Shown here: positions 44,175 through 50,669 of the stretch, one piece after another
How the letters are laid out: each line of letters starts with the position of its first letter
Position numbering within the stretch: the stretch's first letter is position 1
IMG/VR virus record: IMGVR_UViG_3300021976_000022
Span: 1 to 50,669 of that record
Source of the DNA: a virus
DNA: 50,669 nucleotides
Reading direction: 5' to 3' (one strand)
Position numbers and translations under genes: made by a program
Notes under the pieces: generated by a model
The model's input: the letters and a program-made list of their open reading frames with translations, nothing else
What the model was told of the DNA's origin: nothing
The model's database searches: none

Positions 44175-45098
44175 CTAGAGCAGCTGGCCCGCGAGGTCGC
44201 GCGACAGCTGATGGAAGTGGGGCGGGTACTCGTGCAGCACCTGCCCATCGAGAGTCGCGCCGCCCTTCTCGCCATCGACGGCGAGATACGGTTTCGGCTT
44301 CGGCCCTTTGGTCGTGCGCTCGACGATCTCGGCTTTCTTCTCGCCGCGATTGATCGCGTGTCGCACTCGTTCGATGTGCAGCGGGGAATTGCTCTCCCGA
44401 TACAGCGGATTGTTCGACCACTTGCCGAATTGCTTGAACCAGACCGCGGCGCCGGCCTGGCGTGCGAGGTCGCGCGAGGTCCGCGCCCAGGCCACGTCCA
44501 TGTCGCGCGCCTTCGGTCCGCTCTCGCCGCCGATCAGGACTTGGTCGATCGCCGTGTAGTCGTGACGGTCGGGCGAGCCGAGCAGGGGCTCGACCGAGAG
44601 GAACGCGGTGAAGGGACCGACCGAGTCTTTCAGGCCGCGCAGCTGGTCGACGCGACCCCGGACTCGATTGTCCTCGACCGAGACGCCGAGCCAAATGTGG
44701 GCCGGCACGCCGCTCGCCTTGTAGCGCTCCTCGACGATGCGCCGCAGCGTCATCGGCCGCTTCGTGAGGAGCTGGAAGATCGTCTTCGGGTTGGCCTCCA
44801 TCGCGTCGAGGCAGCGATGCTTGAAGGCGTCCGTGATCTGCTCGTGCATCAAGTCGGACATGCTGTTGACGAATACGCGGCGCGGCACGAGGCGGCCATC
44901 GACGCGCAACGGCGTGAACAGCTGCGACGCCTGCGACAGTCGCTTCTCGTGCTCGACGACCTTCGAGAAGTCGGCACCCCAGCGATGCACGAGCGCTTCG
45001 GCGTAGCAGTTGTCACACCCGCTGCTGACCTTCGTGCAGCCGGTTGTCGGGTTCCAGGTCGAGTCGGTCCACGAGATCGGGGTCTTCATGACGGCCAT
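44175..45098 (-). CDS. Phage Gp37/Gp68-like (DUF5131) protein
   Basis: 307 residues; ATG at 45098 with AGGAG upstream. The TDSTWNPTTGCTKVSSGCDNCYAE motif (residues ~9-32) and NSMSDLMHEQI, FQLLTKRP, WLGVSVED, SVEPLLG, IGGESGPKARDMDVAW identify the DUF5131/Gp37-Gp68 family. Its C-x6-C-x2-C cluster resembles radical-SAM-type cluster loops. Such proteins occur in many phages and mobile elements; their reaction is not established to my knowledge. C-terminal extension contains Lys/Arg-rich segments. Confidence 0.85.
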   Translation of the reverse strand: MAVMKTPISWTDSTWNPTTGCTKVSSGCDNCYAEALVHRWGADFSKVVEHEKRLSQASQLFTPLRVDGRLVPRRVFVNSMSDLMHEQITDAFKHRCLDAMEANPKTIFQLLTKRPMTLRRIVEERYKASGVPAHIWLGVSVEDNRVRGRVDQLRGLKDSVGPFTAFLSVEPLLGSPDRHDYTAIDQVLIGGESGPKARDMDVAWARTSRDLARQAGAAVWFKQFGKWSNNPLYRESNSPLHIERVRHAINRGEKKAEIVERTTKGPKPKPYLAVDGEKGGATLDGQVLHEYPPHFHQLSRDLAGQLL

Positions 45099-45186
45099 TG
45101 GAGGCTCCTGTTGCTTAATGCTGATTTGATTGAGGGGGAGAGGGGTCGAGGAGGGCGACACGGCCACCGCCGCGCCGCCCGCTCGG

Positions 45187-45621
45187 TCAGCTTTCGTACG
45201 CCAACATGATGGTCAGCACCGGCTCGCCGTCGTCACCGCGCGCCGCGCGCAGCACGATCCAGCTTTGGCTGGCATCGGTCGTCGCCATGAAGCGCATCGT
45301 GGTCGTGTCGAAAGGCTTCGGGTTCGCCCGCGTGAGCTCACCCGCCACCTTCCAGGTGCACGACAGCAACTGACGGATGCGGGTCGCATACGTCTCGCCG
45401 CTCTCGCGCTCCTTCTTCGGGTCGATGCCCCTCGACACGAGCGTCGCATAGACGCCCTTCGTGCAGGCGATCGGCCACGTCCAGTAGTGCGGGACCGCGA
45501 CATAGCTGAGGTCGATCAGCCAGCCATCCTTGATCTGGCCCTTCCGCGTCGTCGCGAGGGCGGCGGCCGCACCATTGGCAGCGGCAGCATGGGGCTTGTG
45601 TTCCAGAGTAACGTTCGCCAT
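45187..45621 (-). CDS. Hypothetical protein following a leader minigene
   Basis: 144 residues if begun at the ATG 45621 (AGGAG six bases upstream); the ATG at 45627 overlaps the minigene stop. Ala-rich start, then KDGWLIDLSYVAVPHYWTWPIACTKGVYATLVSRGIDPKKERESGETYATRIRQLLSCTWKVAGEL and a SWIVLRAARGDDGEPVLTIMLAY end. No family recognised. Confidence 0.6.
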   Translation of the reverse strand: MANVTLEHKPHAAAANGAAAALATTRKGQIKDGWLIDLSYVAVPHYWTWPIACTKGVYATLVSRGIDPKKERESGETYATRIRQLLSCTWKVAGELTRANPKPFDTTTMRFMATTDASQSWIVLRAARGDDGEPVLTIMLAYES

Positions 45622-45623
45622 CT

Positions 45624-45644
45624 TCATCTCCTGTTGGTTTTCAT
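45624..45644 (-). CDS. Six-residue leader minigene (MKTNRR)
   Basis: The ATG at 45644 occurs in the usual GACCTATG context, and after six codons the TGA stop overlaps the ATG at 45627 (ATGA). No ribosome site is seen before the minigene, while AGGAG for the next gene lies inside it. Could couple or regulate translation of the 144-residue protein, or be the remains of an older start. Confidence 0.4.
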   Translation of the reverse strand: MKTNRR

Positions 45645-45662
45645 AGGTCGACAGATCAACTC

Positions 45663-45696
45663 GGGGCGCTTCGGGACTTACCTCCCGCAGCGCCCC
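45663..45696 (-). promoter_or_regulatory. Two-tier intergenic hairpin after the clamp gene
   Basis: Outer stem GGGGCGCT (45663-45670) with AGCGCCCC (45689-45696); inner GGGA with TCCC. It starts 7 bases after the clamp gene's stop on the minus strand. No T-run follows. Different sequence from the 47-kb hairpin family but a similar place. Confidence 0.7.
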
Positions 45697-45703
45697 ACAT
45701 ATT

Positions 45704-46849
45704 TCAGCCCTTCGCCTTCTTCGCCTTCGGGGCCTTCGCGGCCTGCGCGCTGCTGCCGTTCTTCGCCTTCGCGTCGACCAGCTGCGAGAGTGTCGGCTTC
45801 TCGACCGGTCCCTTGCCGAGTGCGTCCGCCACGTTCAGCGGCGGCGGAGGCGGCGGCGGGGGCTTCGGCGCATCGAGCGCCTTGGCCACCGTGCCGGTGC
45901 CGGCGCGCTCGACCAGCGCCGCCATCTTGGCCTTGAACTCGTCCGCCTTCGCGAGCGCGGCGACCTTCGCGGGTCCGGTCAGCTTGCCGGCCGCGACGCG
46001 GTTGCGCGTCTCGTGGGCCTTCAGTGCCGCCAGGCTCGACTTGATCGCCGGCGCCAGGATGGCGCGGTCAGCCTCATTCATCGGCGCCACGCCGTTGTGC
46101 GGCATGACGATCATGGCCACGCCGATGCCGCCGAACGTGAACATCGTCGGCGACTTCAGGCGCTCGACCTTCGCCGGCTTGCCGTCCTTCGCCGGGGTCT
46201 CGATCACGCGGTCCGGCATGGCGTAGGCCGAGACGGCTTCGCTGCCGAGCTTCGCCGCGACCTCGCCGACCGTTTTCAGGAAAGACGGATTGAAGGCGGT
46301 CGGCTTGAACTCGCCGACGTCGCCGTCATCGAACGTGCCGCCGAAGCTGCCGACAAGCCGCTCGTAGTCGGGGAACGTGCCGTCGACCGGCTGGTCGCGA
46401 AAGACGGAGGCCCGCGAGTGATCGCTGATCTCGAGATGCTTCGCGCCCTTGGCGAACGCGATGGTGACCACGGCCTGCCCCTTCTCGGCGCCTTGCGTCT
46501 TCTCGATCAGCGAGAGCCGGGCGGCCAGCTGGTCGGCGCAGATGATGACGCCGAGCGAGAGCCAGGCCGGACCGGGCTGGTCGGCGGCTTCGCGATAGAG
46601 GTTCGCCATCAGCAGGCGGTGCCCATCGGTCGACACCGCGCGGACGAAACCGTTCGCCGTGCGATGCAGATAGACGCCGTTCAGATAGGGGCACGTCTCC
46701 TCGTTGACGGTGCACAGGAGCGCGGCCCGCAGGCTCGCGATTTTGAGCGTGACCGTCTCCAGCTTGGCGACGGTCTCGACGCTGATTGACGTTCCCGGCT
46801 TGTCGGGCGCGGGCGTGGTCGTGGCTGGCTTGATCACTTCGGGTTCCAT
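45704..46849 (-). CDS. DnaN-like sliding clamp (apparently two clamp domains plus low-complexity tail)
   Basis: 381 residues. NGVYLHRTANGFVRAVSTDGHRLL (residues ~57-80) and FPDYERLV (159-166) are hallmarks of the middle domain of bacterial beta clamps; AFNPSFLKTVGEVAAKLGS and IGVAMIVMPHNG (about 242-253) correspond to the last domain, with the V-M-P ending. The N-terminal ~30 residues are Pro/Thr-rich and too short for domain one. After residue 253 comes a ~130-residue Ala/Lys/Pro-rich tail with an eight-Pro run. A two-domain clamp would be expected to form trimers, like T4 gp45. Start in GACCTATG. Confidence 0.7.
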   Translation of the reverse strand: MEPEVIKPATTTPAPDKPGTSISVETVAKLETVTLKIASLRAALLCTVNEETCPYLNGVYLHRTANGFVRAVSTDGHRLLMANLYREAADQPGPAWLSLGVIICADQLAARLSLIEKTQGAEKGQAVVTIAFAKGAKHLEISDHSRASVFRDQPVDGTFPDYERLVGSFGGTFDDGDVGEFKPTAFNPSFLKTVGEVAAKLGSEAVSAYAMPDRVIETPAKDGKPAKVERLKSPTMFTFGGIGVAMIVMPHNGVAPMNEADRAILAPAIKSSLAALKAHETRNRVAAGKLTGPAKVAALAKADEFKAKMAALVERAGTGTVAKALDAPKPPPPPPPPLNVADALGKGPVEKPTLSQLVDAKAKNGSSAQAAKAPKAKKAKG

Positions 46850-46872
46850 AGGTCGATTTCCTTTTGCGTTGT

Positions 46873-46923
46873 GAAGCGAAGGCGCTTCCCAAGTCCGGCG
46901 CGACGTGCGCCGGCAAGGGGAAG
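46873..46923 (-). promoter_or_regulatory. Structured intergenic element, copy 1 (before the clamp gene)
   Basis: Plus-strand coordinates: CTTCCC (46885-46890) pairs with GGGGAAG (46917-46923); inner CCGGCGC (46895-46901) with GCGCCGG (46907-46913) around GACGT. A second short stem GAAGCG / CGCTTC (46873-46888) shares bases with the outer stem. Transcribed leftward, it lies right after the stop of the DUF6011-type gene and 24 bases upstream of the clamp start. Confidence 0.8.
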
Positions 46924-46932
46924 GGCTCGCGG

Positions 46933-47559
46933 TCAGAAGCCGAATTTTTCTGCGCAGATCGGACCGATGCCGCGCGCTACGCTGGCCTTGGTCGTGAGCG
47001 GCAGGCCGCAGCAGGCGCACCGGCCGGTCATGTGGCCGTGAACCTTGGCCGAGCTGGCAGGATCCGCCGCGAGCCGCGCGATCTCGGCCGAGTGCTCGGG
47101 CGTGCAGTCGCGCGAGGGAGCGAAGCGGCCGTCGACCACCTTGCCGAGATAGGCGTTTTCGGCGGCCGGCTTGTTCGTCTTCACATACACCGCGCCCGCA
47201 TTGATGCTGGTTGGCGCGGCGAGACTGAAGCGGAAGTCGCCGAGGCGAAGGCAGGGAGATTTCAAGCCGCGGTCCCGCGCGGTCTGTAGGGCCGTGACGA
47301 TCTTCGCCACGTCGACCACGACCGAGGCGGCGCGCGGTGCCGCGTTGCGAAGGACGGCGGCCAGCTGCCGCTCGCTCAGGCTGCCGTAGCGCAGGACCGA
47401 GGCGCGCAGGCTCGCGGCGAAATCGTTCTCGGGGTTGGCGGCGATCCAGCCGGCCGCGATCGGCTGGCGCTGGGCGAACGTGTCCCAGGTCGTGGGCGGC
47501 TGCGCGAACAGGCCGGCCGGCGTCGGGCCGCGATGGCGGCGGGTCGAGAGATTTTTCAT
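46933..47559 (-). CDS. DUF6011-like zinc-domain protein
   Basis: 208 residues; ATG at 47559 in an AAAAGGAAATCGACCTATG context. The C-terminus (GRCACCGLPLTTKASVARGIGPICAEKFG, about 179-207) is the DUF6011 zinc motif: C-x2-C ... S-x-x-R-G-I-G-P-x-C. The rest is helical (FDTFAQRQPI-type segments, LRASVLRYGSLSERQLAAVLRN, VVDVAKIVTALQTARDRG) and beta-like (SPCLRLGDFRFSLAAP). Common in actinobacterial and proteobacterial phages; function unknown. Confidence 0.8.
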   Translation of the reverse strand: MKNLSTRRHRGPTPAGLFAQPPTTWDTFAQRQPIAAGWIAANPENDFAASLRASVLRYGSLSERQLAAVLRNAAPRAASVVVDVAKIVTALQTARDRGLKSPCLRLGDFRFSLAAPTSINAGAVYVKTNKPAAENAYLGKVVDGRFAPSRDCTPEHSAEIARLAADPASSAKVHGHMTGRCACCGLPLTTKASVARGIGPICAEKFGF

Positions 47560-47582
47560 AGGTCGATTTCCTTTTCTGGTTC

Positions 47583-47636
47583 GCAGCTTCGAGGGCGCTG
47601 CCCGAGTCCGACCCGACGTGCGGGCCGGCAAGGGGC
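47583..47636 (-). promoter_or_regulatory. Structured intergenic element, copy 2
   Basis: Outer GCCC with GGGGC, inner CCG-A-CCCG (47608-47615) with CGGG-C-CGG (47621-47628) containing one A/C mismatch, and a short GCAGC / GCTGC stem (47583-47587 with 47597-47601). Lies between the 62-residue gene's stop and the start of the DUF6011-like gene. Confidence 0.75.
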
Positions 47637-47644
47637 GGGGTCCT

Positions 47645-47833
47645 CTACTCGCCCAGGCCGCAGATCACGTTGACGGACACCCGCAGCTTGTCGACGGGCG
47701 AGCCGTCCACATCCTTGAAGCTGCCAGTGGTGGCGACCAGCCGGGTCTTGCCCGACTTCGACAGCGGGTAGTGCGCGCCCTTCGCAACGGGGATGCGAAT
47801 GACGATTTCGTTCTTCTCAAACTTGATGTTCAC
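47645..47833 (-). CDS. Small hypothetical protein, GTG start
   Basis: 62 residues; GTG at 47833 in the same leader context where neighbours have ATG (GACCTGTG). FEKNEIVIRIPVAKGAHYPLSKSGKTRLVATTGSFKDVDGSPVDKLRVSVNVI: beta-rich, with a S-K-S-G-K-T-R-L-V-A turn common in small phage proteins. Function unknown. Confidence 0.65.
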   Translation of the reverse strand: MNIKFEKNEIVIRIPVAKGAHYPLSKSGKTRLVATTGSFKDVDGSPVDKLRVSVNVICGLGE

Positions 47834-47854
47834 AGGTCGATCCTTTCGAGGTTC

Positions 47855-47904
47855 GAAGCGGGGTCGCTTCCCAAGTCGCCCGCCGTGGCGGGCGCAAGGG
47901 GAAG
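47855..47904 (-). promoter_or_regulatory. Structured intergenic element, copy 3
   Basis: Outer CTTCCC (47867-47872) with GGGGAAG (47898-47904); inner CGCCCGC / GCGGGCG around a short CGTG loop; second stem GAAGC / GCTTC (47855-47859 with 47866-47870). Between the stop of the next gene upstream and the start of the 62-residue gene. Confidence 0.8.
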
Positions 47905-47911
47905 GGGCCTC

Positions 47912-48205
47912 TCAGGTCAGATCACGGTCGGCCAGTGCGGCCAGCATCTCGGACCAGTCGTCCGTCTCGACGAGTTCGGCACCCTGCTCGCCAGCCTCAT
48001 TCAGCGGGTACAGCGTGAACCGCTTGCCGCCCGGAAACTCACGGGCCGCGTCGTTCGCGTAGTCGACGAACAGGCGATAGCCCTGCGCGTGTTCGAAACT
48101 CGGGCTGGTGTCGTTGTGCCACGAGATGTCGACGAATGTTTCGGGGATCGCCGGCATGTCGGCCTCGGGGAAGTCGGGAAACGCGATCTTGAACTGGCGG
48201 GTCAT
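47912..48205 (-). CDS. Small hypothetical protein
   Basis: 97 residues; ATG at 48205 after AAAGGAAAAAGTCC. FKIAFPDFPEADMPAIPETFVDISWHNDTSPSFEHAQGYRLFVDYANDAAREFPGGKRFTLYPLNEAG: beta-rich and acidic; no family recognised. Upstream leader also carries a copy of the structured element. Confidence 0.65.
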   Translation of the reverse strand: MTRQFKIAFPDFPEADMPAIPETFVDISWHNDTSPSFEHAQGYRLFVDYANDAAREFPGGKRFTLYPLNEAGEQGAELVETDDWSEMLAALADRDLT

Positions 48206-48244
48206 AGGACTTTTTCCTTTGCGGGTTTTCTGCAGTCGCAGGCA

Positions 48245-48282
48245 CTTCCCAAATCCGGCCCCGAGGGGCCGGCAGGGGGAAG
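48245..48282 (-). promoter_or_regulatory. Structured intergenic element, copy 4
   Basis: Outer CTTCCC (48245-48250) with GGGGGAAG (48275-48282); inner CCGGCCC with GGGCCGG around CGAG. The second short stem is weak here. Right after the stop of the 73-residue gene, upstream of the 97-residue gene. Confidence 0.75.
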
Positions 48283-48285
48283 CGT

Positions 48286-48507
48286 CTACTTGCTGACCGT
48301 CTTCGCCTTGGGGGCCGCCTTGCGGCCGTTTGCGACAATCCGCTTCGAGGCGGACTTCGCGGCGCGGCGCGACTTCCACGCCAGCTTGCCGCGAGCGACA
48401 TAGTCGCTCTGGATTTCGAGGGCCGCCTCGTAGGCCTTCCGGATGGGGTTGGAGGCCGGCAGCTTCGCGACGAGGGCCAGAACCGGGGTCATTGCGTTGG
48501 TGGTCAT
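48286..48507 (-). CDS. Small basic protein
   Basis: 73 residues; ATG at 48507 (GACCTATG). Helical start (LALVAKLPASNPIRKAYEAALEI) and a basic, Lys/Arg/Ser/Ala-rich end (KSRRAAKSASKRIVANGRKAAPKAKTV). Resembles small nucleoid-associated-like proteins but lacks their core motifs. First gene of the leftward block. Confidence 0.6.
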   Translation of the reverse strand: MTTNAMTPVLALVAKLPASNPIRKAYEAALEIQSDYVARGKLAWKSRRAAKSASKRIVANGRKAAPKAKTVSK

Positions 48508-48901
48508 AGGTCTATTCCTTCTAGTTGTTTCGACTGGGCTTTTGCCCGCGCCGATTGCGTAAGAGGAAGATAGGCTTTCCGGAGAGATAATCTAGTCAAT
48601 TCAGCATTAAATTGACATTGGGATGCGCTTTTTTTGCCGGTCAGGTAAACCATTCTAAGCATTGAGCAATTCGGCTTTTCGCGAAAATCGGCCGGAAATC
48701 GGCCCCCGGATCGGAAGTCGGGAAACCCGGGGAGATCGCCGGTAACCCGGTTTTTAGCCCCGTGGGACGCCTCGGCGCGGCCATGGTGGATCATGAGGGG
48801 GCGGCCCGAGGAACCCCCGTAGGCCCCGTTTATGGGCACCCATTTTTCGGCACAAATCGGCAGGCGTTTGGTCGCTATTCGCTTGCCAGAAGGACGGAAC
48901 G
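48508..48901. promoter_or_regulatory. 394-base divergent region before the terminase, with inverted repeat
   Basis: Between divergent genes. AT-rich part at about 48570-48670. GTCAATT (48595-48601) and AATTGAC (48610-48616) with an 8-base spacer form a perfect inverted repeat. A minus-strand TTGACT and a plus-strand TTGACA overlap its arms, but no convincing -10 with proper spacing is present. GGTAAAC (near 48648) repeats a word of the switch region. Right part is G/C-rich (GGCCCGAGGAACCCCCG), possibly with the packaging cos/pac site. A 111-residue minus-strand frame here has no ribosome site and looks spurious. Confidence 0.5.
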
Positions 48902-49348
48902 ATGAAGGGCCGCAAGCCCCTGCCGACGCACCTGAAGCTATTGGAAGGCAACCCCGGAAAACGGGCGATCAATCGACGTGAGCCGAAGCCGCAAGGCGAC
49001 CTGTTCGAGCCGCCCGGCGACTTGCCTGCGGCCGCGCTGCCGTTCTGGACGCAGGCCATCGCGGCGGCGCCGGCCGGATTGCTGAAACACATCGACCTCC
49101 GCGTCCTGGCCGTCTGGTCGATCGCGGCATGGCTCCACAGCGACGCGGCTCGCCAAGTCGCCACGAGCGCCACGGTCGTGCTCACGAAGTCGGGCGAGAT
49201 GATGCAACACCCCTCGCTCTCGATCCTGAACAAGCAAGCGGCCATCATGCTGAAGGCCGCCGCCGAGATGGGCTTCACGCCGTCGAGCCGCACGCGCGTG
49301 GCGCTCGACGGCGGCGAGGGCAGCACCAACCCGTTCGACGATTTCTAG
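48902..49348 (+). CDS. terS: Terminase small subunit, P27-like
   Basis: 148 residues. MKGRKPLPTHLKLLEGNPGKRAINRREPKP is the classical start of P27-family (phage terminase small subunit) proteins. The rest (FWTQAIAAAPAGLLKHIDLRVLAVWSIAAWLHSDAA; MMQHPSLSILNKQAAIMLKAAAEMGFTPSSRTRVAL) fits the family. Recognises the packaging site and recruits the large subunit. Its stop is followed within one base by the terL GTG. Confidence 0.92.
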   Translation: MKGRKPLPTHLKLLEGNPGKRAINRREPKPQGDLFEPPGDLPAAALPFWTQAIAAAPAGLLKHIDLRVLAVWSIAAWLHSDAARQVATSATVVLTKSGEMMQHPSLSILNKQAAIMLKAAAEMGFTPSSRTRVALDGGEGSTNPFDDF

Positions 49349-49349
49349 C

Positions 49350-50669
49350 GTGGATCGCGACTACGTCGGCATCGCCAAAAAATACTGCGCCGACGTTCTG
49401 AGCGGGCGCGAGCCTGCGTGCAAATGGGTCAAGCTCGCGTGCAAGCGCCAGCGCCGCGACCTCGCGCGCCAGCGCACGCGCGGCTGGGGATATCGCTTCG
49501 ACGCCGAGGCCGCGTCGCGGCCGTGCCGGTTCCTCGAGCTGCTGCCGCACATCAAGGGGCCGCTCGCGCGCGCCCACGAGCTGCTGCGCCTGGAGCCGTG
49601 GCAAATCTTCATCGTCACCACCGGCTACGGCTGGCTCTACAAGTCGGGCAAGCTGAAGGACAAGCGGCGCTTCCGCTCGATCTATCTCGAGGTCCCGCGC
49701 GGCAACGGCAAGTCGGCGCTGCTGTCGGGCCTGTCGCTCTACGCCCTGGCCGCCGATCACGAGGCCGGCGCCGAGGTCTACAGCGCGGCCGTCACGCGCG
49801 ATCAGGCGAAGATCGTCTTCGGCGGCGCGGCCAAGATGGCGCAGAAGCTGCCGGCGCTGCGCCAGTCGCGCGGCATCAACGTGCTCACCAACGCGATCAC
49901 GCAGGAACGAACGGCCAGCACGTTCAAGCCGCTGGCCTCGGACGAGGATTCGCTCGACGGCCTCAACGTCCACTTCGTCGCGATCGACGAGCTGCACGCG
50001 CACAAGACGCGCGCGGTCTACGACGTGGTCGAGACCGGCATGGGCAAGCGCGACCAGCCGATGCTCGTGGTCATCACGACGGCCGGCAGCAACCGCGCCG
50101 GCATCTGCTACGAAGTGCGCGGCTACATCCTGAAGCTGCTCGACGGCGTGGCCACCGACGAGACCGCCTTCGGCATCATCTACACGGTCGACGAGGGCGA
50201 CGACTGGACCGCCGAGGCGAGCTGGCGGAAGGCCAACCCGAATTGGGACGTCTCGGTCGACCCGCTGCACATCGCGCGGCTGGCGACGAAGGCGATGCAG
50301 CTGCCGAGCGCGCAGCCGACGTTTCTGACCAAGCACCTCGATCTCTGGGTCAACGCCGACGTTGCCTGGATGGACATGCGCGTATGGGAGCGCTGCACCG
50401 ATCCGGAAATGAAGATCGAGGATTTCGAGGGCGAGTATTGCCAGATCGGACTCGACCTCGCGAGCAAGGTCGACATCGCCGCCAAGATGCGACTCTTCGA
50501 GCGCGAGATCGACGGCGTCACGCACTACTACTTTTTCGGGACCTACTATCTGCCGAGCCAGGCGATCGAGGATGGCCGCAACGCGCAATACCACGGCTGG
50601 CGCGAGCTGGGCCTGCTCACCGAGACCGAGGGCGACGTGATCGACTTCGGCAGGATCGAGGACGACGTG
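49350..50669 (+). CDS. terL: Terminase large subunit (3' truncated by the window edge)
   Basis: 440 residues visible. GTG at 49350 directly after the terS stop, so translation is likely coupled. EVPRGNGKSALL (residues 114-125) is Walker A; FVAIDELHAHKT (209-220) carries Walker B and the following conserved helix; VITTAG (241-246) is the coupling motif. QIGLDLASKVDIAA (365-378) gives the first acidic residues of the nuclease domain. ATPase and nuclease packaging motor of HK97-type phages; end missing. Confidence 0.95.
   Translation, partial: MDRDYVGIAKKYCADVLSGREPACKWVKLACKRQRRDLARQRTRGWGYRFDAEAASRPCRFLELLPHIKGPLARAHELLRLEPWQIFIVTTGYGWLYKSGKLKDKRRFRSIYLEVPRGNGKSALLSGLSLYALAADHEAGAEVYSAAVTRDQAKIVFGGAAKMAQKLPALRQSRGINVLTNAITQERTASTFKPLASDEDSLDGLNVHFVAIDELHAHKTRAVYDVVETGMGKRDQPMLVVITTAGSNRAGICYEVRGYILKLLDGVATDETAFGIIYTVDEGDDWTAEASWRKANPNWDVSVDPLHIARLATKAMQLPSAQPTFLTKHLDLWVNADVAWMDMRVWERCTDPEMKIEDFEGEYCQIGLDLASKVDIAAKMRLFEREIDGVTHYYFFGTYYLPSQAIEDGRNAQYHGWRELGLLTETEGDVIDFGRIEDDV

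Noticed and set aside
48504-48839. 111-residue minus-strand frame in the terminase-upstream gap
   Set aside because: No ribosome site; crosses an AT-rich control region and an inverted repeat; low-complexity mix without family features.
49275-50594. 439-residue minus-strand open frame opposite terL
   Set aside because: terL has full Walker and nuclease motifs; the opposite frame is Arg/Val/Asp-rich shadow.

Overview
The window is part of the genome of a temperate, tailed, long-tailed (siphovirus-like) bacteriophage. It is GC-rich, densely packed and joined by many 4-base ATGA or GTGA stop/start overlaps. High GC, an XRE regulator and a DUF3309 protein of types common in Alphaproteobacteria, and exported proteins point to an alphaproteobacterial, probably Rhizobiales-like host. 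This host call is inference. Neither edge is a genome end: the left edge cuts a tape-measure-like gene and the right edge cuts the terminase large subunit. Portal, capsid and most head and tail genes are absent and presumably join the two edges in a circular or circularly permuted map.

Layout. (1) 1-13.8 kb, plus strand: end of the tape measure gene, tail-tip and fibre proteins, two or three proteins with export signals (one Tat-like), small membrane proteins, then a lysis cassette (M15-type endolysin, LLH-like holin, lipoprotein). A strong terminator at 13.89 kb closes it. (2) 13.9-29.4 kb, minus strand: about 37 mostly small early genes, many Cys-rich or HTH-like, with a tyrosine integrase, an excisionase-like protein and an attP-like cluster of repeated sites near 22.7-22.9 kb. 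(3) 29.7-30.7 kb: the lysogeny switch, with a LexA/CI-like repressor lacking its catalytic Ser divergent from a Cro-like HTH protein. (4) 30.7-38.7 kb, plus strand: replication and recombination genes (RuvC-like resolvase, ASCH protein, DUF1376 initiator-like protein with an in-gene array of eight 11-bp iterons), a GIY-YIG and an HNH endonuclease, and a ParB-like protein paired with a methyltransferase-like protein. (5) 38.6-48.5 kb, minus strand: a second early block with many small genes, a DNA adenine methyltransferase, a DUF5131 protein and a DnaN-like clamp. (6) 48.9 kb to the end, plus strand: terminase small and large subunits.

How it fits together. The repressor/Cro pair and integrase/excisionase set the lysis-lysogeny choice. 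The initiator, resolvase and clamp serve replication and recombination on the host replisome, since no DNA polymerase is visible here. Methyltransferases modify DNA. Terminase packages it, and the left-hand cassette lyses the host.

Most unusual features: a family of four intergenic two-tier hairpins with compensatory stem changes (46.87-48.28 kb); a 75-residue C5 methyltransferase remnant joining motif I directly to the C-terminal motif; a sliding clamp that seems to have only two of three clamp domains; two separate 11-bp-period repeat arrays; and a cluster of long perfect inverted repeats around the HNH gene.
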